From assembly GCA_945890485.1 (NCBI GenBank), contig CAMDCN010000010.1, positions 186,001-250,000 on the forward strand: DNA of 64,000 nt. The letters run 5' to 3'. Numbering within the stretch: the stretch's first letter is position 1; every line of letters begins with the position of its first letter. Both the position numbers and the translations under genes were made by a program. The notes under the pieces are model-generated. The model was not told where the DNA came from. It saw only the letters and a program-made list of their open reading frames with translations, and made no database searches. The DNA is from Candidatus Sulfopaludibacter sp. SbA3. GTDB lineage: Bacteria; Acidobacteriota; Terriglobia; Bryobacterales; Bryobacteraceae. Positions 1 to 9,288 of this stretch are shown piece by piece.

Positions 1-1
1 C

Positions 2-766
2 AAGAAGCGCTATAAGGGCTTTTCGTGGGACGGCGACGAACAGCGGTTCGCGCGGGACAACGACTGGCTGGTAGAGTACCGGCGGCTTCTCGGCAAATCG
101 GTGCCGGCGGATTCGCCGGTGAAATTCCTGACGCGCATCGATTCCAGTTGGACGATGGAGGAACAGTTCAAGCGCCTGGAAAAGGTCGTGAACTTCTGGG
201 TGGTGGGTGAGGGGATGTTGAGCTGGTATCCGGGTTCGGCGGAGATGCTGCGGGCTCGTGGCGACCATATCTGGTCTTATGGCGGGACGCCGACGGTGGA
301 GAAGGCCGCTGCCATGATTACGCTGAATCCGCTGCGTTCGTGGGTGACGGGGGTGCAGGGGTTCGTGCGGTGGCAGACGGTGGATCCGGGGCCGGATCCT
401 TGGTTCGGGTTGGAGGGGGGCGGGGAGACGCTCGTCTATCCCGGCGACCGCTTCGGGATCGGGGAGCCGCTCGCGTGCATCCGGCTGAAGGTGCAGCGGA
501 ACTGTTTGCAGGATCTGGCACTTTTGGAGGAAAGCGCGGCGAAGGGGAATCGGGCGGCGGTAATGACGGAGGTGCTGAAGCGTTTCAACGGGACCACGGC
601 TGCCGATTGGCGGAATGCAGCGCCGCCGCTCGCGAAGACGCCGGTGCTGGAGTGGAACAATATAAACATCGGCGAGGCGTTGGCGCCGTTCGAGGCGAAA
701 TTCGCGAAGGTGCCGGCGGATGCCTGGCAACGGGTTCATGAGTACGCCGTTGGGGGTGGCCAATGA
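2..766 (+). CDS. DUF4091-like protein, C-terminal part (5' end outside window)
   Basis: The reading frame is open from the left edge, so only the C-terminal 254 or so residues are seen. The stretch 'GVQGFVRWQTVDPGPDPW' followed by an acidic/glycine loop, 'LVYPGDRFG' and 'ACIRLKVQRNCLQDLALLEE' matches the layout of the DUF4091 domain (W-rich strand, YPG motif, S/C-IRL..R.GL.D helix), which sits at the end of glycoside-hydrolase-like secreted proteins. Substrate cannot be told from this piece. The stop overlaps the next start as ATGA, so it is probably translationally coupled to the following gene. Confidence 0.6.
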   Translation, partial: KKRYKGFSWDGDEQRFARDNDWLVEYRRLLGKSVPADSPVKFLTRIDSSWTMEEQFKRLEKVVNFWVVGEGMLSWYPGSAEMLRARGDHIWSYGGTPTVEKAAAMITLNPLRSWVTGVQGFVRWQTVDPGPDPWFGLEGGGETLVYPGDRFGIGEPLACIRLKVQRNCLQDLALLEESAAKGNRAAVMTEVLKRFNGTTAADWRNAAPPLAKTPVLEWNNINIGEALAPFEAKFAKVPADAWQRVHEYAVGGGQ

Positions 767-1308
767 GGTTCCTAGTAATTGCCTTTGCTTTGATGAGCCC
801 CCTGCTCGCCCAGCGGGAGCAGGAGCTGGATGCGATTGCCAGGACGGCAAGCGTGATGGTGGATGGCGATGTCTGCCAGCGGATCGTCACGCCGCGGGCG
901 CTCGAGTTTATGCTGCGGAATCCATCGCCGGACCGATGGGCGGACGCGGACAACTACGACGTGAACGACGCGGCTTTTCTGGCGACCAAGAAGACGCTGA
1001 TGCGGCTGGCGATGTTGGCCGACTATCCGGTGGACGTGAATTTGTGGATGCCGATCAAGCCGGATACGGTGCATGTGGTGATTCGCAACCGGCATGAGAT
1101 GAGCCAGTTCTGGCCGTGGGGAAAGCTGTTTCAGCCAGCGCCGGCCCCGATGTTGGAGGTGCTGAAAACAGGCCGGCGGCAGACGGTGAAGGAGAAGCCT
1201 GGGTTTATCTCGGTGTTGGCTCCGGTGCGGAACAGTTTGGACGAGATTGTAGGATTGGTGGAGGTGGTGACGAAGGCGCCGCCGGATCTAAGGGAGAACG
1301 TCAAATGA
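763..1308 (+). CDS. Hypothetical secreted protein (181 aa)
   Basis: The N-terminus is a typical signal peptide (charged start, hydrophobic run, cleavage likely after the first 16 or so residues, 'LLAQ'). The mature part has no motif I can name. The last segment, 'ISVLAPVRNSLDEIVGLVEVVTK', resembles the 'xxxAPxxxxxGxxxGxxxV' strand pair of extracellular Cache/PAS-like sensor domains, but there is no transmembrane anchor or kinase attached. It is coupled to its neighbours on both sides by ATGA overlaps, so it belongs to a three-gene operon ending in a hydrolase. Function unknown. Confidence 0.7.
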   Translation: MRFLVIAFALMSPLLAQREQELDAIARTASVMVDGDVCQRIVTPRALEFMLRNPSPDRWADADNYDVNDAAFLATKKTLMRLAMLADYPVDVNLWMPIKPDTVHVVIRNRHEMSQFWPWGKLFQPAPAPMLEVLKTGRRQTVKEKPGFISVLAPVRNSLDEIVGLVEVVTKAPPDLRENVK

Positions 1309-2369
1309 ATCGCCGCCTTTTTCTCGTTGGCCTGCCGTTGCTGTCCTCGGCGCAGACCGCTTCGGCGGTGCCGCCGCTGCGGGGGCTGAGCCGAACGAAC
1401 CTGTTGGAGTATCGGGACGGAGGGGCGATTCGGATTGCCAAGAGCCGGCGGGAGTGGGAGGTGCGGCGGCGGGAAGCAATCGACGCGATGCACCAAGTAA
1501 CGGGTCCATTGCCGGGGAAGGAGAAGCGCTGTCCTTTAGTTGTGACGGTGCATGACGAGGCCGACATGGGCAGCTATGTGCGGCGGTCGATTTCGTATGC
1601 CGCGGAGCCGGGATCCCGGGTGACGGCGTATCTTTGTATTCCGAAGGCTGCTCTCGCGGGGAAGAAGGCTGCCGCGGTGCTGTGTCTGCATCCTACGGAC
1701 AATGTGGCGGGGTACAAGGTTGTGGTGGGACTGGGCGGGCGGCCGCATCGGCAATACGCTTCGGAGTTGGCGGAGCGCGGCTTCGTGACGATCTCGCCGA
1801 GTTATGTGCAGTTGGCGGAGTATCAGCCGGATGTGCGGAAGCTTGGCTACGAGAGCGGGACGATGAAGGCGATTTGGGACAACCTTCGCGCGCTGGATCT
1901 GCTTGATGGCTTGGCCCAGGTACGGAAGGGCAAGTATGCGGCGATTGGCCATTCGTTGGGCGGGCACAACGCGATCTATACGGCCGTGCATGATGAGCGG
2001 ATCCGGGTGGTGGTTTCGAGTTGCGGCTTCGATTCGTTTTTGGATTACTACGGCGGGAACATTAAGGGCTGGGTGCAGGAGCGGTACATGATGCGCATGG
2101 GGCGTTACGTGAGTGCGCCGCAGGATGTGCCGTTTGATTTTTATGAGTTGATCGCCGCCCTGGCGCCGCGTGCTGTTTTTGTGAACGCGCCGCTACGAGA
2201 TGCGAACTTCCGCCACGCGAGCGTGGACCGGATTCGGGATGCGGCGCTGCCTGTGTTTAAGCTGTACGGGGCGGAAGAGAGGCTGCGGGTGGAGCATCCG
2301 GACAGTGAGCATGATTTTCCGGATGTAGAGCGGTTTGCGGCCTACGAGTGGATTGCGCGGTATCTTTGA
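1305..2369 (+). CDS. Secreted alpha/beta hydrolase (dienelactone hydrolase/acetyl-xylan-esterase-like)
   Basis: I start this 354-residue protein at the ATG that overlaps the upstream stop. It begins 'MNRRLFLVGLPLLSSAQTASA', a clear export signal; an upstream in-frame start would lie inside the previous gene. The nucleophile elbow is GHSLGG with Ser at about residue 217, and a late 'SEHDFPD' supplies the catalytic His at about 336. 'AAAVLCLHPTDN' is the oxyanion-side strand. The family hydrolyses esters, lactones or acyl groups on sugars; the substrate here is unknown. It is the last gene of an operon with the DUF4091-like protein, which fits polysaccharide or glycoside processing. Confidence 0.75.
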   Translation: MNRRLFLVGLPLLSSAQTASAVPPLRGLSRTNLLEYRDGGAIRIAKSRREWEVRRREAIDAMHQVTGPLPGKEKRCPLVVTVHDEADMGSYVRRSISYAAEPGSRVTAYLCIPKAALAGKKAAAVLCLHPTDNVAGYKVVVGLGGRPHRQYASELAERGFVTISPSYVQLAEYQPDVRKLGYESGTMKAIWDNLRALDLLDGLAQVRKGKYAAIGHSLGGHNAIYTAVHDERIRVVVSSCGFDSFLDYYGGNIKGWVQERYMMRMGRYVSAPQDVPFDFYELIAALAPRAVFVNAPLRDANFRHASVDRIRDAALPVFKLYGAEERLRVEHPDSEHDFPDVERFAAYEWIARYL

Positions 2370-2405
2370 ACGTTTCCGGTGGACGCGCAGTCGGCGGAGC
2401 GTTAG

Positions 2406-2831
2406 GTGGTGGTTCGCGATCCGGAGGGTCGCGTGGCGGCTCGGCTGATGACGCGGGGCAAGATGACGGAACTGGTCTGCTACTCCGCCACCGGGGTTGA
2501 GGTGGCTACGTTGGGCGTGGACCGATTCAGCTCAATGCGTCAATTGCTCTTTCGGGAGCAGAAAGGTGAAGTGGTGGGCGGATGGGTGCATGGCCTTGAG
2601 GACGGGGCGGGGACGATCTATCTCGGCGATCACGATAAGCCGGCGCGGATTATATTGGGCGCCGACTATTCGGATATTGTGGGGGCGCCGCCCGAGCGAT
2701 GGGGCCTGCAGGTCCGGCCCGGCCCGGCGAGTCAAGCGGAGGCGAGGGCCGTGCGAGATTGGCAAACGGGCACGTGGACCGGGCGGGTTCGAGTGACTGA
2801 AGGGAGGCGTTCGGCGACCTTGATGCCGTAG
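2406..2831 (+). pseudogene. Hypothetical ORF, possibly 5'-truncated by a nonsense codon
   Basis: The 141-codon frame begins with a GTG directly after an in-frame TAG. Reading the same frame upstream of that TAG gives 'VDAQSAER*VVRDPEGRVAARL', which looks like one continuous beta-repeat strand pair (the 'lvvRDpeGrvrarL' type) interrupted by the stop. I see no good ribosome-binding site in front of the GTG. It lies between a hydrolase on the same strand and an amidohydrolase on the other. It may be a decayed gene or a spurious frame; no family is recognised. Confidence 0.35.
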
Positions 2832-2834
2832 TGT

Positions 2835-3782
2835 TTAGGCCAGTTGCGGCTGCCCGGGATCTCGACGGATCCACTTAAACGCGGGGATGGAATTCTTCCA
2901 GAAGAACTTCTCGGCGGCTCCAGGACTCTTGGCTGAGAAATACGAGCGGAAGATGTCAATTGCCGCTTTGTTGCGGCCGGCGTAGACGAGGTAGTCTTCG
3001 CCGAAGATGTCCCAGATGAAGTCCATGACGGGCTTATAGACGGCGGGGTCGAATGGCGTATTGCCGGCTGCGCGGGCGCGATGTAAGCCAGAGAGTTTGA
3101 CGAAGGCGTTCCTCTGGCGAAGGCCGCGGAGATGGCCGGCATAGGTCTTCAGCACCGCTGGGTCCGTGGGCAGGGCAAGGGCCTGGAGATGGCCGAGGAC
3201 AATGCGGAGGTTGGGGACCTGGTCAGTGAGACGGAGCGTGGCTTCGATCAGATCGAGGCGGGGGTTGGCGACTTCGAGAGTCAGGCCTGTTTGCGCGTAG
3301 GCCTTCATGTTTTCGATGAACAGAGGCTGGTGGATGGCGGTGACAAGGTCTTGCCCCTTCCAAACGTTGCCGTAGCGGATACCCAGGAATAGCTTGTTCC
3401 GGTGGTAGCGTTCGAGATACTCGCGGAACTGGGGGATGGTGGGGTCCAGGTTCCCGATCATGCCGGTGATGATGGGTTCCTTTTCGATCATCATCAGCAC
3501 CCAGAGATTGTCTTCGACCCAGGGGCTGGCCTCGACCTTGATACCGCCAACGATGCCGAGCGGGACCGCCGACTCGCGGTAGTGATGAGCGAGAAAGGGC
3601 GGGTTGTTGGGGGTGAAAGGAAACGGGGCGCCTTGGGGGCGGGTCTGGTCGTAGAGGTGGAAGTGGGTGTCGATGATGGGGATCGCGTCAGCGGGAGAAG
3701 CGGAGGCCGTGGCGACGGCGGCTGCGGCGGCGATCCAGGTGCGCCGGCTCAGGGAGGGATGAGAATGTTTCTCGTCGAGCAT
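2835..3782 (-). CDS. Tat-exported amidohydrolase (TIM-barrel, amidohydrolase_2 type)
   Basis: This 315-residue protein starts with 'SRRTWIAAAAAVATASASPADA', a twin-arginine-type signal. The mature protein opens with 'IPIIDTHFHLYDQ', the metal-binding HxH of the amidohydrolase_2 family (2-pyrone-4,6-dicarboxylate lactonase/decarboxylase relatives). A later 'LRIVLGHLQAL' has the conserved barrel His, and 'IFGEDYLVYAGRNKAA' stands where the family has its terminal 'fG.dr.mfgSDwP' strand. There the expected catalytic Asp is not obvious (Gly-Arg-Asn instead), so activity may be altered. It is a single gene facing right-strand neighbours. Confidence 0.75.
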   Translation of the reverse strand: MLDEKHSHPSLSRRTWIAAAAAVATASASPADAIPIIDTHFHLYDQTRPQGAPFPFTPNNPPFLAHHYRESAVPLGIVGGIKVEASPWVEDNLWVLMMIEKEPIITGMIGNLDPTIPQFREYLERYHRNKLFLGIRYGNVWKGQDLVTAIHQPLFIENMKAYAQTGLTLEVANPRLDLIEATLRLTDQVPNLRIVLGHLQALALPTDPAVLKTYAGHLRGLRQRNAFVKLSGLHRARAAGNTPFDPAVYKPVMDFIWDIFGEDYLVYAGRNKAAIDIFRSYFSAKSPGAAEKFFWKNSIPAFKWIRRDPGQPQLA

Positions 3783-3886
3783 GGGGAGGGAACTCCTTAT
3801 CGGTCCCTGATTCTATATCAAGTCCGGGGCGCGGCGGTTCGATGTAAACTCGGAGCAGACGGAAATCGGATCCGCACAGAAACTCC

Positions 3887-6241
3887 ATGAAGAGAATGGC
3901 TGGCTATCTCCGTACGCTCCCCATCGCGGCCTGCCTAACGGCGGTTTTGTCTGCTCAGACCGAGAGTCGCGAAGCCTTTGTGGGGCGGTATTGCCTGGGT
4001 TGTCATAGTGAGCGGGCCAAGGCCGGCGGCTTCGTGCTCGAAGGGGTTCCGCACGCCGATGCGTCGCTTCGTCCAGACGTCTGGGAGAAAGTTGCGAAAC
4101 GGGTTCGTGCGCGGGAAATGCCCCCAGCGGGGATGCCGCGCCCGCAGGAGGCTTCGGCTGCTGCTTTCCTCGGCGGATTGATCGGGGAGCTGGATCGTGG
4201 CGGACATCGCGCACCGTATGCCGGATCGCCGGTGATCCGGCGGCTGAATCGAACGGAGTATACGAACGCCGTCCGGGATCTGTTGCGCATTGAGCTGCCC
4301 TTGGACGCCGAACTTCCCCAGGACCAGACCGCGGCTGGTTTCGACAACATTGGCGATGCGCTTTCGATGTCGCCGCTGCTGCTGGAGCGATACCTGAACG
4401 TAGCCCGGCGGGTGAGCGCGCTCGCCACGGGCACGGGGGAGGCATCGCCCGTCGTGGAGATATTCCCCGCCACGGGGACGCAGGCGGTATGGCAGGGCGA
4501 AGGGATGCCGTTCGGTACCCGCGGTGGGATTCGTGTGACCCACTTTTTCCCGAAGGACGGGGACTACGATCTGCGGGCGTTTCTGGCAAAAGAGAGTCTG
4601 ACTCCGCTGGAAGGCGTTCGTTTCTTTCGCATGCGCCTGGCGAAGATGAAGGCCGGTTCGCATACGGTGGTGGTAACGTTCCCGGATGAGTATGCGGAGC
4701 GCGAAGGGCCGGTATTGAACGTGGGCGGGCCTGGGGGGGCGGCGCTTGGCGGCCCCTTGGACGTGCTCGGCAGCGCAGTGCGCCCAACGATTGAGTTCCG
4801 CGTGGATGGCCGCCGGGTGAAATTGTTCGAGATTGGCGGGATGACGGCGGGGGAGGCGGCGTTCGACGGCCTGCCCGGACCGCCTGTGTTGGGGCGAATT
4901 GAGATTGCCGGACCGTATAACGCGACCGGGCCGGGAGAGACGCCAAGCCGGGCTCGGATCTTCGTTTGCCGGCCTACGGCAGCCGAAGCGGACGAGGGCG
5001 ACTGCGCCAAACGGATCCTGACGCCTCTCGTGCGGAGAGCATTCCGGCGGAGCCTGACCCCCACGGACCTGAATCCCTTCCTCAAAACGTTCCGGGTTGC
5101 CCGCAGCGCGAACAAGCCCTTCGATGCCGCTATTGCGGCTGCGATCCGAGACGTTCTGCTCGCGCCGGACTTTCTATTCCGCCTGGAGTTTGATTCCACC
5201 CAAGGCGCGCCAGGCAGCGCCCAACCGGTGACGGAGTTCGAACTCGCCTCCCGGCTATCGTTCTTCCTCTGGAGCAGCATTCCTGACGACCAGTTGCTGG
5301 ATGCGGCGGCAGCCGGCAAACTACGTGACCCGAAGATGCTGGAGCGCGAAGTTCGCCGTATGCTCGCCGACGGGCGCTCCACCGCGGTGATGGACAATTT
5401 TGCCGCGCAGTGGCTCGGGCTCCGCGAGTTGGCCGGAGCGGCTCCCGATAAAGAGTTGTTTCCGGAGTTCGATGCCGCGCTCGCGGCTGGATTCCGAACA
5501 GAAACCCGTTTGTTCGTCAACAGCCTGATTCGCGAGAATCGCAGTGTCCTCGATCTCCTCCGCGCCGATTACACATACTTGGATGAGCGTCTGGCCGGTC
5601 ACTACGGGATAGCCGGGGTTACCGGGCCCGGCTTCCGCAGGGTGCCGCTCGATAGCGCCTCCGGCCGCGGCGGTCTGCTGACACACGGCAGTGTGCTGCT
5701 GCTGACTTCGCATTCCACGCGGACTTCGCCTGTCTTGCGGGGCAAATGGATTCTTGAGAATCTTCTGAATTCCCCGCCGCCCGCGCCGCCGGCCAACGTG
5801 CCTCCTCTCGAGGAGAAGGCGGGGGATGGGAGGAAGCTAACAGCACGCGAGCAAGTGGAGCGGCACCGGGCTAATCCCAGTTGCGCATCCTGCCATGACC
5901 GGATTGATCCGCTGGGATTCGCGCTTGAAAACTACGACGTGATTGGCCGTTGGCGGACGAAGGATGAGGGCGGACCGATCAATGCCTCCGCCAAGATGCT
6001 CGGTGGCACCGAGTTCACTGGCCCGCAGGGATTGAAGGGCATGCTGCTGGGCCGCGCCGATGAGTTCGTTCACGCCACCCTGGAGCGCCTGCTGACCTAT
6101 GCCCTGGGGCGCGAGTTGGACGCCCGGGATCAGCCCACGATTCGAACGATTTTACGCCAGACCGAAGCCGCTGAGTATCGCTTCCATGACTTGGTTCTTG
6201 CCATCGTGAGAAGCGCACCTTTTCAAATGAGACAGAAGTAG
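3887..6241 (+). CDS. DUF1592 family protein with planctomycete-cytochrome-like N-terminus
   Basis: This 784-residue secreted protein (signal about 1-24) has the usual multi-domain order. A CxxCH haem site 'CLGCH' lies near residue 38. A DUF1587 segment follows around 115-180 ('VIRRLNRTEYTNAVRDLL'), then a carbohydrate-binding-like middle. A DUF1595/DUF1592 part holds 'LASRLSFFLWSSIPDDQLL'. DUF1588 comes next, with a second CxxCH ('CASCH') and 'DRIDPLGFALENYD', and DUF1585 ends the protein. Such genes nearly always pair with DUF1552, as here 13 bases downstream. The role is thought to be periplasmic redox or polymer breakdown but is not established. Confidence 0.9.
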   Translation: MKRMAGYLRTLPIAACLTAVLSAQTESREAFVGRYCLGCHSERAKAGGFVLEGVPHADASLRPDVWEKVAKRVRAREMPPAGMPRPQEASAAAFLGGLIGELDRGGHRAPYAGSPVIRRLNRTEYTNAVRDLLRIELPLDAELPQDQTAAGFDNIGDALSMSPLLLERYLNVARRVSALATGTGEASPVVEIFPATGTQAVWQGEGMPFGTRGGIRVTHFFPKDGDYDLRAFLAKESLTPLEGVRFFRMRLAKMKAGSHTVVVTFPDEYAEREGPVLNVGGPGGAALGGPLDVLGSAVRPTIEFRVDGRRVKLFEIGGMTAGEAAFDGLPGPPVLGRIEIAGPYNATGPGETPSRARIFVCRPTAAEADEGDCAKRILTPLVRRAFRRSLTPTDLNPFLKTFRVARSANKPFDAAIAAAIRDVLLAPDFLFRLEFDSTQGAPGSAQPVTEFELASRLSFFLWSSIPDDQLLDAAAAGKLRDPKMLEREVRRMLADGRSTAVMDNFAAQWLGLRELAGAAPDKELFPEFDAALAAGFRTETRLFVNSLIRENRSVLDLLRADYTYLDERLAGHYGIAGVTGPGFRRVPLDSASGRGGLLTHGSVLLLTSHSTRTSPVLRGKWILENLLNSPPPAPPANVPPLEEKAGDGRKLTAREQVERHRANPSCASCHDRIDPLGFALENYDVIGRWRTKDEGGPINASAKMLGGTEFTGPQGLKGMLLGRADEFVHATLERLLTYALGRELDARDQPTIRTILRQTEAAEYRFHDLVLAIVRSAPFQMRQK

Positions 6242-6254
6242 GAGCGCTGAAACC

Positions 6255-7562
6255 ATGTTTATTCAGCAGAAGTATCTTCCCCGCCGCACGTTCTTGCGTG
6301 GTGCGGGGGTGTGCCTGGGACTTCCTTTGCTGGAAGCGATGGTCCCCGCGCTGACCGCCGAAAAACTGACCGCCGCCGCGCCAGTACGACGATTGGGTTT
6401 TGTGATCTACCCGTTGGGCGTAGATCAAGACCGTTGGCGGCCCAAGGGGGAAGGGACCAGCTATCAATTCAGCGAGGCGTTGGAGCCATTGGCGCCGCAT
6501 CGCGGAAAGATGGTGGTGATGAGCGGTCTCTCGTCGGACCCGGACCGGAGCAAGGCCGGGTTTCATGACCGGGCGCTGGCTTCCTTCCTCACCGGCGTGG
6601 AGCCGGCGAAGGGCAAGGTCCACGTCGGTATTTCGGTGGATCAATTGGCGGCGCGGACGTTAGGCAAAGATACGCAGTTTGCCTCGCTTGAGCTTTCGAC
6701 GGAGAACAACAATGGCGGCGCCGCGCATGTGGGCCCAGTGTTCAAGAGTGCTACGACGCCGCTGCCGTTTGAGTTCAATCCGCGGCGGCTGTTTGAGCGG
6801 CTGTTTGGAGAGGGGGGGCGTATCGATCCCGCCGCCGCCGCGGCCCGGGACGCGGCCGACCGGAGCAGCTTGGACAGTGTTACGGAGCGGATCACCGAAC
6901 TGAAGGCCAAGCTCGGCGCGGGCGACCGACGGAAGCTCGAGGAGTACGTCGAGTCCATCCGCGATGTGGAGCGGCGGATTCAGGTGGCGTCGCGGAAGCG
7001 TCCGACGGACCTGCCCGAAATGTCTCGTCCGGCGGGCGTGCCCGACTCCTGGCCGGAGCACGTGAAGCTGATGTTTGATTTGCAAACATTGGCCGTGCAG
7101 GCCGATCTGACGCGAGTGTGGACGTTCATGTATGCCCGGGAGGCGACGTCGATCAACTACCCGCACCTGGATATCTCGATGGGGCACCACGAGATCTCGC
7201 ACCATAATTTTGAGAAGGACAAGCTGGACGCACTTGCCAAGATCAACGTGGATCAGTCGCGGCTGTTCGCCTATTTCCTGAGCAAACTGGATTCAATCAA
7301 GGAGGGGAACTCCACCTTGCTGGACCACTCGTTGATTCTGTACGGGAGCAATCTGAGCGTGCCGACGTCACATAGTCAACGAGACTTGCCGATTATTCTT
7401 GCCGGTGGGGCCGCGGGCAGAATTGCCGGCGGACGGTATTTGAAGTTTCCGGGCGATGAGACGCCGCTGACAAATCTATACCTGACGATGCTCGACAAGG
7501 TGGGCGTGCCCACCGAGAAGTTGGGAGATAGCACTGGCCGGTTGAATCGGCTGGAGGTCTAG
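6255..7562 (+). CDS. DUF1552 family secreted protein
   Basis: This 435-residue protein begins with 'PRRTFLRGAGVCLGLPLLEAM', the near-invariant Tat signal of DUF1552 proteins. Family landmarks follow: 'VMSGLSSDPD' near residue 90, 'SVDQLAAR', and 'SINYPHLDISMGHHEISHHN' with clustered His around 300-315. The end, 'GSNLSVPTSHSQRDLPIILAG', resembles the sulfatase/DUF1501 fold. It follows the DUF1592 gene by 13 bases and precedes the ankyrin gene by 2, so the three are one operon. Biochemical function is not known for the family. Confidence 0.9.
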   Translation: MFIQQKYLPRRTFLRGAGVCLGLPLLEAMVPALTAEKLTAAAPVRRLGFVIYPLGVDQDRWRPKGEGTSYQFSEALEPLAPHRGKMVVMSGLSSDPDRSKAGFHDRALASFLTGVEPAKGKVHVGISVDQLAARTLGKDTQFASLELSTENNNGGAAHVGPVFKSATTPLPFEFNPRRLFERLFGEGGRIDPAAAAARDAADRSSLDSVTERITELKAKLGAGDRRKLEEYVESIRDVERRIQVASRKRPTDLPEMSRPAGVPDSWPEHVKLMFDLQTLAVQADLTRVWTFMYAREATSINYPHLDISMGHHEISHHNFEKDKLDALAKINVDQSRLFAYFLSKLDSIKEGNSTLLDHSLILYGSNLSVPTSHSQRDLPIILAGGAAGRIAGGRYLKFPGDETPLTNLYLTMLDKVGVPTEKLGDSTGRLNRLEV

Positions 7563-7564
7563 CG

Positions 7565-9241
7565 ATGAAGCGGTACGCAATCCCTGTCTTCCTGACCCTT
7601 TCGTTTGGGGCGGCGTTCGCGGCGGACGGCGGCGCCCTGCTGAATGCAGCGCGCGGCGACGATGGCGGTGGGGTCCGGCAACTCCTTGCGAAGGGAGCGG
7701 ATCCCAACGATCGGGAGAGCGACGGAACCACGCCGCTGGCGTGGGCGGCTGTGCGAGCCAACACGGAAATGGTGGCTCTGCTGCTGAAGGCGGGAGCGGA
7801 CCCCAATCGAACCAACGAAATCGGCATCGGCCCTTTGGCGCTTGCGATTGCCAACGGTTCGCTCTCGATTGTTGATCAACTATTGGCCGGTGGTGCGGAC
7901 CCCAATCTCGCTCGCGAGAATGGCGAAACGCCGCTGATGACCGCAGCGCGAATGGGCCGTGTGGACATGATGAAGCGGTTGCTGGCCAAGGGGGCCACCG
8001 TCAACGCACGGGACAAGAAGTTCGGCCAGACGGCGCTGATGTGGGCGGCAGGTCGTCCGGAGGCGGTGCGGCTACTGCTTGAGTATGGGGCTGACGTTCG
8101 AGCCACCACGAAGACCTGGGACGTGAAGTACACCATCTATCTGCCGACGACGGCGACGCTGGGCAAGACCGGGATTCCTTGGAACAACGAGGGCGACTAT
8201 ATCGCGAAGAAGGGCGGGCTGAACGCTTTGTTTTTTGCCGTACAGAAGAACGACCTGGAATCGACGCGGGCGTTGCTGGACGCCGGGTTGGATGCGAATT
8301 CAATGGCCGCTGACGGGACGACTCCGTTGCTGGCCGCGCTGTACAAATGGGACTCGCCCGCGGGTACGTTCGTCCCCGGCCGCGGCGCTCCGGCGACGGC
8401 GGGGAGTTCGCAGCGATTTCGTCCGGATCTGGCGTTGGCGGCATTGCTGCTTGATCGCGGGGCCTCGGTGAAGGTGGCCGACGGCGCGGGGTACACCCCG
8501 CTGCACGGCGCTGCCTTGGCGGTGGCGAAGGCTGCTCGCAGCGGGACGCGGCAGCGAGGCGCTTATGGCCAGACGGCGGCAGCGCTGGCGCTTGGCGCGG
8601 ATGACGGTAGCCTGGGCGCTTCGGACCTGCCGAATGCGCTGACCATTGTCCGGAGGCTGCTTGACGCGGGCGCAAATCCGAATCAGCAGACGGTGTATCC
8701 CACCGGAGGGCCGGCAGGGGATGTGCGGATCAATCCCGCTCCGCCGGGATCGTCCGCGATGCACATCGCCGCGAGTTCGGGGAGCGTGGATCTGGTGAAA
8801 GTTCTGGCCGACCGGGGCGGCAATCCGAATCTCGTCCGCAAGGATGGCCACACGCCGTTCTCTGTTGCTGTGCTCGCCGGGGACCTGCCGATCGTTCGGG
8901 AGCTGGTCGAGCGCGGGGCCGACGTTCGCGGACGGTGGAATCCGCAGGACAAGATCCCCGATCCGGTGGAGGCCATTACCTTGGCGCGGAAGGATCAGTC
9001 GATCCTGCATTTGGCGGCGATTCAGGGGCGGCCAGAACTGCTGGAGTTTCTGCATTCGAAAGGGGCGGCCCTGGACGCGAAGAATTCGATGGGCGAGACG
9101 CCAGTGGATCTGGCTGACCATCAGGAACGGTATCGGGAAGCGATTCAGAGGCAGGGGGCCGAAGGCGACCCGGAGAAGTTGAAACAGGTGGTGCGGAAGA
9201 CGGCGGGTTCGGATACGTTGAAGCGGCTGGCGGGCAGGTAG
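7565..9241 (+). CDS. Exported ankyrin-repeat protein
   Basis: After a cleavable signal (first 19 residues, ending 'AFAADG'), the 558-residue protein is a chain of about nine ankyrin repeats. Copies include 'DGTTPLAWAAVRANTEMVALLLKAG', 'NGETPLMTAARMGRVDMMKRLLAKG' and 'DGHTPFSVAVLAGDLPIVRELVERG'. Two inserts (about 175-215 and 300-390) interrupt the array. Ankyrin proteins bind other proteins; its place as third gene after the DUF1592 and DUF1552 genes suggests it scaffolds their periplasmic complex. That job is inference only. Confidence 0.88.
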   Translation: MKRYAIPVFLTLSFGAAFAADGGALLNAARGDDGGGVRQLLAKGADPNDRESDGTTPLAWAAVRANTEMVALLLKAGADPNRTNEIGIGPLALAIANGSLSIVDQLLAGGADPNLARENGETPLMTAARMGRVDMMKRLLAKGATVNARDKKFGQTALMWAAGRPEAVRLLLEYGADVRATTKTWDVKYTIYLPTTATLGKTGIPWNNEGDYIAKKGGLNALFFAVQKNDLESTRALLDAGLDANSMAADGTTPLLAALYKWDSPAGTFVPGRGAPATAGSSQRFRPDLALAALLLDRGASVKVADGAGYTPLHGAALAVAKAARSGTRQRGAYGQTAAALALGADDGSLGASDLPNALTIVRRLLDAGANPNQQTVYPTGGPAGDVRINPAPPGSSAMHIAASSGSVDLVKVLADRGGNPNLVRKDGHTPFSVAVLAGDLPIVRELVERGADVRGRWNPQDKIPDPVEAITLARKDQSILHLAAIQGRPELLEFLHSKGAALDAKNSMGETPVDLADHQERYREAIQRQGAEGDPEKLKQVVRKTAGSDTLKRLAGR

Positions 9242-9247
9242 GAGAGT

Positions 9248-9274
9248 GGCCGGCCCCCAGGGAGAGGGCCGGCC
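9248..9274. terminator. Hairpin between convergent genes
   Basis: A perfect 9-base-pair stem (GGCCGGCCC pairing with GGGCCGGCC, 9-base loop) sits between the ends of the ankyrin gene and the TonB receptor gene. There is no T-run after it on either strand, so it would be an atypical bidirectional terminator or only a structural stop. Confidence 0.45.
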
Positions 9275-9288
9275 GGCTAGTTGCGAGA

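Noticed and set aside
3813-4946. 377-codon open frame on the minus strand
   Set aside because: It is antisense to the DUF1592 gene, with Arg/Pro/Ser-rich translation typical of GC-rich shadow frames and no motif.
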